Below, in pieces: positions 45,217 to 54,407 of a DNA stretch of 64,000 bases (the stretch's first letter is position 1; every line of letters begins with the position of its first letter). The translations under genes were made by a program, and so were the position numbers. The notes beneath the pieces are model-generated. The model saw only the letters and a program-made list of their open reading frames with translations, made no database searches and had not been told where the DNA came from. The DNA is taken from the NCBI RefSeq assembly GCF_033110285.1, contig NZ_CP136995.1, forward strand, positions 1-64,000, given 5' to 3'. This DNA is from Ottowia sp. SB7-C50. GTDB taxonomy: Bacteria > Pseudomonadota > Gammaproteobacteria > Burkholderiales > Burkholderiaceae_C.

Positions 45217-46203
45217 TCAGGCGCCGCCGAGGGCGCGCAGCCGCTCGATCAGGCCGTTCAACTCGTCCAGCGAGCCGAACTGGATCGCCACTTCGCCGGT
45301 CTGTTCCATGCGCCCGGCGCGCTTGGCGCGCTTTTTCACGCGCACCTCGACCTGCGCTGTCAGCAGGTCGGACAGTTCTTCTTCGACGCGGCGCACGTCG
45401 CCCGGCTTGTCGGAGCCGCCCTGCGCCGGCTTGCGCGGCGCCGTCAGGTTGAATTCGGCACCCAGGCGCTTGACCAGCGCCTCGGCCTCGCGCACCGACA
45501 TCTTGCGTGAGGTGACCTGGTTGGCGGCGGTGATCTGCGCCGCGCCCTCCAGTCCCAGCAGGGCGCGCGCGTGGCCCATGTCGATGTCGCCGGCCATCAG
45601 CATGGTCTGCACCGGCTCGGTCAGCTGCAGCAGGCGCAGCAGGTTGCTGGCGGCGCTGCGGCTGCGGCCCACGGCCTGCGCGGCCTGCTCGTGCGTCAGG
45701 CCGAATTCGCCGATCAGGCGCTGGATGCCCTGCGCCTCTTCCAGCGGGTTCAGGTCTTCGCGCTGGATGTTCTCGATCAGCGCCATGGCGGCGGCGGCCT
45801 CGTCGGGCACGTCGCGCAGCAGCACCGGCACTTCGGTCAGGCCGGCCAGGCGCGCCGCGCGAAAGCGGCGCTCGCCGGCGATGATTTCGTAATTTGCTCC
45901 GCTATCAATAGCGCCATCCGCAGCACCAGAGCGCGCAAGGCCCTTGCCGGATGTCAAGCGCCGCACCAGGATGGGCTGCATGATGCCCTGCGACTTGATG
46001 CTTTCGGCCAGCTCGTACAGCGCGCCTTCGTCCATGCGCGTGCGCGGCTGGTACTGGCCGGGCCGCAGGTCGGCCAGCGACATCATCATGGGCGTGCCCG
46101 CCGGCGTGGCGGCTTGCGCGTCGTCGGCCGCGCCGGGCGACAGGCTGGGGCCGAGCAGCGCGTCAAGGCCGCGCCCCAGGCCCTTGGGTTTCTTGGTGAC
46201 CAT
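45217..46203 (-). CDS. parB: Chromosome-partitioning protein ParB with repeat-derived insertion
   Basis: ParB binds parS, loads and spreads as a CTP-dependent clamp and drives origin segregation with ParA. The N-terminus KPKGLGRGLDALLGP, the CTP-binding domain (QYQPRTRMDE, IIAGERRFRAARLAGL, ALIENIQREDLNPLEEAQG) and helix-turn-helix LTHEQAAQAVGRSRSAASNL are intact; the C-terminal dimer domain ends ELNGLIERLRAL. Between ILVRR and YEIIAGERR there are about 22 extra residues (LTSGKGLARSGAADGAIDSG) encoded by a family A repeat. The 328-residue length otherwise fits. parA is 2.9 kb away, beyond four unrelated genes. Confidence 0.95.
   Translation of the reverse strand: MVTKKPKGLGRGLDALLGPSLSPGAADDAQAATPAGTPMMMSLADLRPGQYQPRTRMDEGALYELAESIKSQGIMQPILVRRLTSGKGLARSGAADGAIDSGANYEIIAGERRFRAARLAGLTEVPVLLRDVPDEAAAAMALIENIQREDLNPLEEAQGIQRLIGEFGLTHEQAAQAVGRSRSAASNLLRLLQLTEPVQTMLMAGDIDMGHARALLGLEGAAQITAANQVTSRKMSVREAEALVKRLGAEFNLTAPRKPAQGGSDKPGDVRRVEEELSDLLTAQVEVRVKKRAKRAGRMEQTGEVAIQFGSLDELNGLIERLRALGGA
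45896..45963 (+). repeat. Family A repeat inside parB
   Basis: Core GCTCCGCTATCAATAGC at 45896-45912 with the flank GCGCGCAAGG...CCTTGCCGG...CAAGCGC. The whole unit is translated in the parB frame, immediately before the conserved GERR motif. Confidence 0.82.
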
Positions 46204-46209
46204 GGCGGA

Positions 46210-46785
46210 TTATTGCCTGCCCGCCATGCCCTGCGGCTTCAGGCGGCCTGCCAGCGCCGCGATCAGCGCGTCGGTGGGCCAGGTCTGCACGCGCGGGCCG
46301 AAGCTGGCGATGTTCGTCAGCGTCGCGTTGTGGTGGGCAATGACCTGCTGCGGCGACAGCACCGCGTTGCCGGCCGAGGTGTGCGCGTCCTGCGCCAGCA
46401 GCACCGGCCAGCCCAGCGCCAGCGCGCGCCGGCAGGTGGTGTCGACACAGAATTCGGTGTGCATGCCGCACACGATCAGCGTGTCGGCGCCGTGCTGCTG
46501 CAGCTGCGCCGCGAGCCCGGTGCGGTGAAAGGCGTCGGGCGTGGTCTTGCGCAGGCGCAGGTCGGCGGGCTGCGCGTGCAGCCCGTCGGCCAGTTGCCAG
46601 CCGCGCGTGTTGTGGCGCAGCGTGCCGTCGTCCTCGTGCTGCACCCAGATCACCGGCGCGTCCGCCGCCCGGGCGGCCACCGCCAGCGCGTTGATGCGGT
46701 CGATGACGGCCGGGCCATCGAAGGCAGCGTCGGGGCCTTCGCACAGGGCCTGTTGCAGGTCGATGATGAGCAGGGCGGGTTTCAT
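46210..46785 (-). CDS. Isochorismatase-family cysteine hydrolase
   Basis: Alpha/beta hydrolase-like fold of the isochorismatase/nicotinamidase superfamily. The product starts KPALLIIDLQQALCEG with the catalytic Asp, has VIWVQHEDDGTLRHN, and the nucleophile region LIVCGMHTEFCVDTTCRRAL with the conserved Cys. The ATG at 46785 is chosen; 191 residues. It ends six bases from parB on the same strand. A MITE-like element begins 38 bp upstream. The substrate (amide, hydroxamate or isochorismate-like) is unknown. Confidence 0.87.
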   Translation of the reverse strand: MKPALLIIDLQQALCEGPDAAFDGPAVIDRINALAVAARAADAPVIWVQHEDDGTLRHNTRGWQLADGLHAQPADLRLRKTTPDAFHRTGLAAQLQQHGADTLIVCGMHTEFCVDTTCRRALALGWPVLLAQDAHTSAGNAVLSPQQVIAHHNATLTNIASFGPRVQTWPTDALIAALAGRLKPQGMAGRQ

Positions 46786-46822
46786 GGCGGTCCTTGAATC
46801 GGCGATGCCGAACCATAGCGCG

Positions 46823-46991
46823 CTAGGAGTCTGCGCGGCAGAAGGAGCGTCGGCTGCAACGCGCGAGAAAACGGTCCATCGCGGCGCTACCTCCGGCACC
46901 CATAGCCCAGCTATGGGCTTGTCGGTATCACCACGCTGTCCTCGTTTTTCGCACGTTTCGCTTCGACGCCTTCTGCCGCGCAGACTCCTAG
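46823..46991. mobile_element. MITE-like inverted-repeat element
   Basis: About 169 bp with long imperfect terminal inverted repeats: CTAGGAGTCTGCGCGGCAGA on the left and its complement ending GCGCAGACTCCTAG on the right, with weaker homology continuing about 50 bp inward. The centre has a second palindrome CCCATAG-CCCAG-CTATGGG (46899-46917). It contains no transposase. The right third is translated as the FosX C-terminus. Confidence 0.8.
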
Positions 46992-47375
46992 GCGCTCATC
47001 GAGTGTGCCGGTGTGCAACTCGAACAGGTGGTTGTCGAAGTCGTGGAAGTACAGCGACTGCCCCTCGCCGGCCACGCGCGGGCGCGGCGGACGGATCTCG
47101 GCCCCGATGGCGCGCAGCCGCGCCTCGTACTGCGGCAGTTCGGCCTCGGTGACCGCGAAGGCGACGTGGCGGTAGCTGCGCTCGGCCGGCGGCTCACCGT
47201 GCATGGCGACCAGCCACAGGCCGTTCAGGTCGAAGAATTTCTCGCGCGAGAGCGAAAAGTTGCGGCCGGCGCTGTCATACACCTCGCGCGCGCCCAGGCC
47301 GTCGCAGAAGAAGCGCGCGGCGCGGTCAAGGTCGCGCACGATGAAGGTCAGGTGGCTGAGCGCGCGGATGCTCAT
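46911..47375 (-). CDS. fosX: FosX-type fosfomycin-resistance hydrolase
   Basis: VOC-fold metalloenzyme that hydrates and inactivates the fosfomycin epoxide. Seen: the N-terminal LSHLTFIVRDLDRAARFFCD, FSLSREKFFDLNGLWLVAMH, AERSYRHVAFAV, RPPRPRVAGEGQSLYFHDFD and NHLFELHTGTLDERL, closely matching the FosX pattern including metal-binding His and Glu. The normal protein would end soon after DERL; here about 25 extra residues (GVCAAEGVEAKRAKNEDSVV...) and the stop codon come from the MITE-like element. The start overlaps the upstream hydrolase stop by four bases. Confidence 0.88.
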   Translation of the reverse strand: MSIRALSHLTFIVRDLDRAARFFCDGLGAREVYDSAGRNFSLSREKFFDLNGLWLVAMHGEPPAERSYRHVAFAVTEAELPQYEARLRAIGAEIRPPRPRVAGEGQSLYFHDFDNHLFELHTGTLDERLGVCAAEGVEAKRAKNEDSVVIPTSP

Positions 47376-47923
47376 GGCGCCCGAGCCTGCAGCGAGCGCA
47401 ACAGGTCATGCCCCTCGTACCAGTCGCCCAGGCCGGATTCGGCGTTGATGTGACCGCGCGCGCCCTGGCTGACGAAGTCGCTGCCCCAGTCGGCCGCCAG
47501 GCGGCTGGCCGATTCGAGGCTGCCGAAGGGGTCGTCGCTGCTGGCCACGACGATGCTGCGAAACGGCAGGCGCTGGCGCGCGGGCGGCGCCCAGCCGGGA
47601 ATCTGCTGGCGGTTGTCGTCGCGCTCGATGTCGGGCGGCGCCACCAGCAGCGCACCGGCCACGCGCCCGGCGTGGCGCGAATGCGCGGCCCACCACGCGG
47701 TCAGCAGGCAGCCCAGGCTGTGCGCGGCCAGCAGCACCGGGCCGTCCTGCGCCAGCACCACCTCTTCGAGCCGCGCCGTCCAGTCGCCGCGCAGCGGGCG
47801 CATCCAGTCGTGCTGCTGCACGCGTTGGTAGCCGTAAAGCTGCTCCCAGCGGCTTTGCCAATGCGCGGGGCCGCTGTTCTGCCAGCCGGGCAGGATCAGG
47901 ACGGGGCGGTTCATCAGATTCAT
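47372..47923 (-). CDS. RBBP9/YdeN-family alpha/beta hydrolase
   Basis: Small serine hydrolase of the RBBP9/YdeN family. It has the N-terminal VLILPGWQNSGPAHWQSRW, nucleophile elbow LLAAHSLGCLLTAWWA (Ser in HSLGC), ASSDDPFGS with the catalytic Asp and GHINAESGLGDW with the catalytic His. The start MNLMNRP at 47923 overlaps the acyltransferase stop (ATGA), and its stop overlaps fosX (ATGA), so the three genes are translationally coupled. The product is 183 residues; the physiological ester is unknown. Confidence 0.9.
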   Translation of the reverse strand: MNLMNRPVLILPGWQNSGPAHWQSRWEQLYGYQRVQQHDWMRPLRGDWTARLEEVVLAQDGPVLLAAHSLGCLLTAWWAAHSRHAGRVAGALLVAPPDIERDDNRQQIPGWAPPARQRLPFRSIVVASSDDPFGSLESASRLAADWGSDFVSQGARGHINAESGLGDWYEGHDLLRSLQARAP

Positions 47924-49044
47924 TGGGTTTTCAGCCTGGTCACGGCGCGGCGCGGCAGGCGCCAGGCGCGTTGCTCCACGCCCTGCCACAGCGCCCAGGC
48001 CGCGCCCAGGCTGGCCAGCCAGGCCACGCCCAGGCCCAGCACGGCCGTGCCCGCGCCATGCGGCAGCCAGCGCTCGAACGCGGCGTTGACCAGCAGGCTG
48101 ACCGGGTAATGCACCAGAAACAGCGCGTACGACACGCTGGCCAGCCACGCCACTGTGCGCGCCGAGCGCAGCGCCGCCAGCCACGCGCGCCCCGGCTGCC
48201 ACAGCAGCACCAGCGCAACAACCAGTGCCAGCGCCAGCCGGTCGCGCCATTGCAGCCATAGGCCGGCCACGCCCAGCGCCACGATCAGCGCACACCAGCG
48301 CACACGCTGCCCGTCGCGCGCGCCCCACGCGGCCAGTACGCCCAACCCATAGGCGCCGATGAAGTACGTGGCCCAGGCGTCGCCGCCCGGCGCGCGGTTG
48401 AACAGTGCAATCGACGCCAGCGCCAGCGCCACCAGCAGGCCGACGCTGCCGGCCACGCGCCAGCGGGCAGCCCCGTCAAGGCCCTCGCCACCCGCAGCAG
48501 GCTGTCGCCACAGCGCCGCCACGCCGGCCAGCGCGGCCAGCAGCGCAAACAGCTGAAAGTCGATGGCCACGTACCAGACGCCGGCGCTTAGTGCGGGCTG
48601 TTCCAGCACGTCCTGCAGCAGGAACAGGTGCGCCAGCAGTTGTGCCACGGTGGGCGCGGCGGGCGTGTCGGCGTCGGCCATGCCCTGCCGCGCCAGCGCC
48701 GCGCAGGCCAGCGCCAGGGCCAGCGCGGCCAGGTACAGCGGCATCAACCGCTGCCAGCGCTGGCCCACGCGACGCGGCCAGTCGGTCAGCGTCACGCGCG
48801 GCTGGCCGGGTTGGGGCCACAGGCTGCGCGCCGCCAGGTAGCCGGCCATGACCAGAAACACCTGCACCGCCAGCAGCGCGCGCTGGTCGAGCCAGTCCGC
48901 CACCAGCGGCAGCGCCTGCCGCGCCCGCGCTGCCAGCGGGCCGTAGTGCACGAGGTGATGCCAGACGATGAGTTGCGACGCCAGCGCCTTGCCCCAGTCG
49001 ATCCAGGGCTCGGCGCGGCTGGGGTCGGCGGGCGTGTTGCTCAT
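47920..49044 (-). CDS. Acyltransferase family 3 membrane protein
   Basis: Multi-pass membrane O-acyltransferase that modifies surface glycans or lipids. The N-terminus shows GKALASQLIVWHHLVHYGPL with the catalytic His, followed by VFLVMAGYLAARSL and about ten membrane helices, ending with the typical YALFLVHYPVSLLVN. The product is 374 residues. The ATG at 49044 lies within a family A repeat core. The run acyltransferase-hydrolase-fosX is translationally coupled and sits between parA and parB. Confidence 0.87.
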   Translation of the reverse strand: MSNTPADPSRAEPWIDWGKALASQLIVWHHLVHYGPLAARARQALPLVADWLDQRALLAVQVFLVMAGYLAARSLWPQPGQPRVTLTDWPRRVGQRWQRLMPLYLAALALALACAALARQGMADADTPAAPTVAQLLAHLFLLQDVLEQPALSAGVWYVAIDFQLFALLAALAGVAALWRQPAAGGEGLDGAARWRVAGSVGLLVALALASIALFNRAPGGDAWATYFIGAYGLGVLAAWGARDGQRVRWCALIVALGVAGLWLQWRDRLALALVVALVLLWQPGRAWLAALRSARTVAWLASVSYALFLVHYPVSLLVNAAFERWLPHGAGTAVLGLGVAWLASLGAAWALWQGVEQRAWRLPRRAVTRLKTQ

Positions 49045-49076
49045 GTTTTTATAGCTGTTAGCGCTTTCACAGCAAG
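49039..49076 (+). repeat. Family A repeat covering the acyltransferase start codon
   Basis: Core GCTCATGTTTTTATAGC at 49039-49055 (ATG of the acyltransferase on the minus strand), followed by TGTTAGCGCTTTCACAGCAAG. The repeat therefore carries the start codon and ribosome-site region. Confidence 0.75.
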
Positions 49077-49103
49077 GGCAAGGCCGGCTTTTGACCGAGA
49101 ATC

Positions 49104-49889
49104 TCAGTCGCGCATGCCGCGCGCCACCATTTCCTCGGCAAAGGCCAGGAAGGCCTTGCTGCCCTTGGCCGACGGGTCGAACACCACCCCCGGCAAGCCG
49201 TAGCTGGGCGCCTCGGCCAGCCGCACGTTGCGCGGGATGAGGGTGTCGAACACCTTGTTGCCGTAGTGCGCCTTGAGCTGGTCGCTGACCTGCTGCTGCA
49301 GCGTGATGCGCGGGTCGAACATGACGCGCAGCAGGCCGATCAGGCGCAGGTCGCGGTTCAGGTGCGCGTGCACCTGCTTGATGGTGTTGGCCAGGTCGGC
49401 CAGCCCTTCGAGCGCGAAGTATTCGCACTGCATGGGCACGATCACGCCCTGCGCGGCGCACAGGCCGTTGAGCGTCAGCATGCTCAAGGACGGGGGGCAG
49501 TCGATCAGCACGAAGTCGTAGTCGGCCTGGACCGGGGCCAGCGCATCCTTCAGGCGGCGCTCGCGGCGTTCTTCGCCCACCAGTTCGACCTCGGCGCCGG
49601 CCAGTTCGCGGTTGGCGCCCAGCACGGCGTACGGCGCACCGGCTTCCTTCAGCTTGTCGGGCACGGTGGCGGCTTCGGCGATGCTGGCCGATTCCAGCAG
49701 CACGTCGTACACGCTGAGTTCCATGGCGCGCTTGTCCACGCCCGAGCCCATGGTGGCGTTGCCTTGCGGGTCCAGGTCGACCATCAGCACGCGCTGGCCG
49801 ATCTTGGCCAACCCGGCGGCTAGGTTGACGGTGGTGGTCGTTTTGCCGACGCCGCCTTTCTGGTTGGCGATGCAATAAATTTGGGCCAT
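49104..49889 (-). CDS. parA: Chromosome-partitioning ATPase ParA
   Basis: Deviant Walker ATPase that moves ParB-parS complexes. The N-terminus IYCIANQKGGVGKTTTTVNL is the deviant Walker A, VLMVDLDPQGNATMG is switch I/A', and VLIDCPPSLSMLTLNGL is Walker B; RITLQQQVSDQLKAHYGN follows. The ATG at 49889 (MAQIYCIAN) is chosen; 261 residues. Order with rsmG and mnmG upstream is the usual chromosomal arrangement, apart from the LysE and small membrane protein genes in between. Confidence 0.96.
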   Translation of the reverse strand: MAQIYCIANQKGGVGKTTTTVNLAAGLAKIGQRVLMVDLDPQGNATMGSGVDKRAMELSVYDVLLESASIAEAATVPDKLKEAGAPYAVLGANRELAGAEVELVGEERRERRLKDALAPVQADYDFVLIDCPPSLSMLTLNGLCAAQGVIVPMQCEYFALEGLADLANTIKQVHAHLNRDLRLIGLLRVMFDPRITLQQQVSDQLKAHYGNKVFDTLIPRNVRLAEAPSYGLPGVVFDPSAKGSKAFLAFAEEMVARGMRD

Positions 49890-49920
49890 GTCGCGTAAGT
49901 GAGTGCTGACGTGAATAGGA

Positions 49921-50535
49921 TTACTTGCTGATCGCCAGCTTGACGCCGAAGCCGAGCAGGCACGCGCCCGCCAGCTTGCTGAGCATGCCAGACATGCGCG
50001 GGCTGGCGCGCACGCGTTCGGCCAGGTAATGCGCCAGCAGCGTGGCAACCAGGCCGTAGAGGAAAGTCAGCACGGCGATGGTCACCGCCATGGCGGCAAA
50101 AGTGGCCAGGCCGGGTTGCTGCTTCGGGTCGATGAACAGCGGGAAGAAGGCCATGTAGAACACGATGGCCTTGGGGTTGAGCAGCGTGATGAAGAACGAC
50201 TGCTTGAAGAAGTGGCGCGGCTTGAGCTGCAGCACCGCGCCCTGCCCCGGCTTGGCCAACAGCATGCGCACGCCCAGATAGGCCAGGTACGCCGCACCCA
50301 GCCACTGCACCGCCGTGAACGCCGCCGGGTACGCCTTGAGCAGCGCCGCCACCCCCGCCACCGCGCACCACAGCAGAATCTGGTCGCCCGCAATGATGCC
50401 GAAGGTGGACGCCAGCCCGCCGCGCACGCGCCCCTGCGCCGTGCTGGAAATGATGGCCAGGTTGCCCGGCCCCGGAATGGCCAGGAACAGGACGATGGCG
50501 GCGACGAAGGCGGGGTAGTCGGTGATGGCGGGCAT
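49921..50535 (-). CDS. LysE-family amino-acid exporter
   Basis: Six-helix exporter of the LysE/RhtB family, which exports amino acids or homoserine lactone-like compounds. Seen: FLAIPGPGNLAIISSTAQGR, FGIIAGDQILLWCAVAGVAA, YLAYLGVRMLLAKPGQ and the conserved FFITLLNPKAIVFYMAFFP. The product is 204 residues. It lies 31 bp upstream of parA on the same strand. Substrate not predictable. Confidence 0.92.
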   Translation of the reverse strand: MPAITDYPAFVAAIVLFLAIPGPGNLAIISSTAQGRVRGGLASTFGIIAGDQILLWCAVAGVAALLKAYPAAFTAVQWLGAAYLAYLGVRMLLAKPGQGAVLQLKPRHFFKQSFFITLLNPKAIVFYMAFFPLFIDPKQQPGLATFAAMAVTIAVLTFLYGLVATLLAHYLAERVRASPRMSGMLSKLAGACLLGFGVKLAISK

Positions 50536-50548
50536 GGTTCAGCCGTGT

Positions 50549-50977
50549 TCAAGTGGAGGGCGCGCGGCGCACGGCGAACGACCCGAGGTAGCCGCAGGCG
50601 GCTCCGACGATTGTAAGAAGCAAGCCCAGCGGCCACTGTGCCCCCAGGCGTTCTGCGCCCGAGAAAAGGCCGAAAAGCGACACCAGCGTCAAGCAAATCA
50701 GCCCGCCGACGCCGGCAGCGATAACCCGCAGCCCCGCGCCCGGCCGCAGGGTCAGAAAACTGAGCGCCGGAAGCATCAGCGTGAGCGCCGCCACCACCCC
50801 CACCAGCGTGCCCAAGCTGAGCATCGCCAGCGTCAACGCCACCATCGATGCGGGCCAGACACCAGACTGCATACGCACGAACACGGGCCACAGCAGCGCC
50901 AGCACCGGACCGGCCCAGAGGCCGCTGCGCAGGGCCACGCGGAAGGCAGGCGACTGAAAGAAGCGCTCGTTGGCCAT
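50549..50977 (-). CDS. Small integral membrane protein, function unknown
   Basis: A 142-residue protein beginning [19 protein letters not shown] with four hydrophobic segments ([72 protein letters not shown]). I recognise no motif. Its ATG directly follows the likely true stop of rsmG, so the two genes probably belong to one operon. Confidence 0.75.
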   Translation of the reverse strand: MANERFFQSPAFRVALRSGLWAGPVLALLWPVFVRMQSGVWPASMVALTLAMLSLGTLVGVVAALTLMLPALSFLTLRPGAGLRVIAAGVGGLICLTLVSLFGLFSGAERLGAQWPLGLLLTIVGAACGYLGSFAVRRAPST

Positions 50978-51629
50978 GTCAGTGGGGGGGCGCACACGCG
51001 CATCCAGATCAGGCAGCGATCGGCATCCAGGTCGGGTACGGTGAGTTGTTCCACGTGAAACACATCGATGGCGGGCGGCAGCGCGGCCATTTCGTCTTCG
51101 GGATGCTTGCCCTTCATCGCCGCCCAGACACCACCGTCGGCCAGCGCACCTTGCGACCACGCGGTGAAGTCGCCCAAGGTGGCGAAGGCGCGCGAGGTGA
51201 TGACGTCGAACTTGTCAACAACCGCCTCCACCCGCCCATGCCGTCCGTGAAGATGGGCCAGCCCCAGCGATCCCGCCGCCTGCTGGATGAACGCGGCCTT
51301 CTTGGCGACCGCATCGACACACGTCACCTCAACTTCCGGACAACAGATGGCGATGACGACACCGGGCAAACCACCGCCCGACCCGACGTCGAGCAGGCGG
51401 GTCGCCCTGCCTTGGGTGTGGCGGCGCAGCGGCGCGATCACGGCGAGGCTGTCGAGCAGGTGGTGGGTCAGCATCTCGGCCGGGTCGCGCACCGCCGTCA
51501 GGTTGTACACCTTGTTCCACTTTCCGAGCAAGTCCAGATGGCCCAGCAACTGCTGGACTTGCGCATCGGTGAGCGACAGACCGAGCGCCTGCGCCCCTGC
51601 CACCAGGCGGCCACGCAAGGGGTGCGCGG

Positions 51630-51633
<4 letters not shown>
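50833..51633 (-). CDS. rsmG: 16S rRNA G527 methyltransferase RsmG, 3' end altered by a homopolymer
   Basis: RsmG (GidB) makes 7-methylguanosine at position 527 of 16S rRNA. Present: [20 protein letters not shown], the conserved [23 protein letters not shown]-binding [17 protein letters not shown] and [15 protein letters not shown]. The frame as given runs to 50833 and overlaps the next gene by 145 bases. RsmG proteins normally end just after [10 protein letters not shown]; with six instead of seven bases in the G run 50984-50990 the gene would stop at 50979 as a 217-residue protein. It overlaps the mnmG stop by four bases. One parS-like site lies inside it. Confidence 0.92.
51047..51062. promoter_or_regulatory. 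parS-like site (one mismatch)
   Basis: TGTTCCACGTGAAACA differs in one base from the conserved chromosomal parS palindrome. It lies inside rsmG, close to two perfect sites. Confidence 0.85.
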
Positions 51634-53611
<1,978 letters not shown>

Positions 53612-53615
<4 letters not shown>

Positions 53616-54043
53616 GATGCGTCTGGCTCCCCAATCAGCTCGGTCTTCAGCCCCACCGCGCGCGCCACGGAGGCCTGGCGTCGGTCGGCCGTCACAAACA
53701 AATCCACTTGCGCCTGCTGGGCCGTGGCGATGTGCAGCGCATCCATGGCGCGCAAGCGCGCCGACTCCATGGCCGCAATCGCCAGCATCTCAACCGCCGG
53801 CCCAAAGGCCTGCGCGGTGAAGCCGCCAAAGTCGCGCTGCACCACGGCGAAGATGCGGGTGTAGTCCGCCAGAGTCAATTGGCCATCGTGGCGCTGCCGG
53901 TTCAAGGCCGAGGCAATTTCTGCCTTGCAATGCGGCGCCACCACAATCTCGTCGGCCCCGTCGCTGATGGCCATCACGCGGTCATGGCCGGGCTCGGTGT
54001 CGTAGCGCTTGTACAGCGCCGATGTATCAAACAGCACGCGCAT
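53612..54043 (-). CDS. VapC-type PIN toxin overlapping mnmG
   Basis: A 143-residue PIN-domain ribonuclease toxin: [18 protein letters not shown] (first Asp), [13 protein letters not shown] (Glu), [20 protein letters not shown] (Asp) and [15 protein letters not shown] (Asp) give the four acidic ligands. The ATG at 54043 overlaps the antitoxin stop by one base (TGATG). Its own stop overlaps the mnmG start (ATGATG), so toxin and tRNA-modification gene may be translated in a coupled way. Confidence 0.9.
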
Positions 54044-54291
54044 CACCAGCCGCTCTCACGTTCTTCAATGATGAGTTGCGCGCCTGTCTTGCCGTCGGGG
54101 CGCTGGATATTCAGCGGCTTGAAAGGCTGTTTCCACACCGGCACCGTTGCCTCGTCGGGGGTCGGCTTGACGGGATTCAGCTCCGCCACCGGCTTGCCAT
54201 GCCGCAGGATGCGCACGGTTTCGCCCTTCTGCACGCGGTCGACCATCTCGGCGGCGCGGGCGCGGAATTCGGTCACGGACACGATCTGCAT
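54043..54291 (-). CDS. Phd/YefM-type antitoxin
   Basis: An 82-residue antitoxin: VSVTEFRARAAEMVDRVQKG and VRILRHGKPVAELNPVK are the Phd/YefM DNA-binding domain, followed by a toxin-binding tail rich in Pro and charged residues. The ATG at 54291 follows GGAG with two palindromic TGTACA sites over the leader, which suggests autorepression. It forms an operon with the VapC-like toxin. Confidence 0.87.
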   Translation of the reverse strand: MQIVSVTEFRARAAEMVDRVQKGETVRILRHGKPVAELNPVKPTPDEATVPVWKQPFKPLNIQRPDGKTGAQLIIEERESGW

Positions 54292-54320
54292 TTGTACAAA
54301 CTCCAGAATTTTGTACATTT
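54291..54320 (-). promoter_or_regulatory. Candidate operators of the VapBC operon
   Basis: Two palindromic cores TGTACA, at 54293-54298 within TTTGTACAAA and at 54312-54317 within TTTTGTACATTTT, are 19 bp apart (centre to centre). They cover the ribosome site and start of the antitoxin gene. Confidence 0.6.
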
Positions 54321-54407
54321 TAGCCGATTCGGTCCGCGCGTGCTGGCGTAGGTTGCAAGTCTTTCGAATGCTGGCACCATGGGCACGCAACACCAAGGAG
54401 ACAAAAC

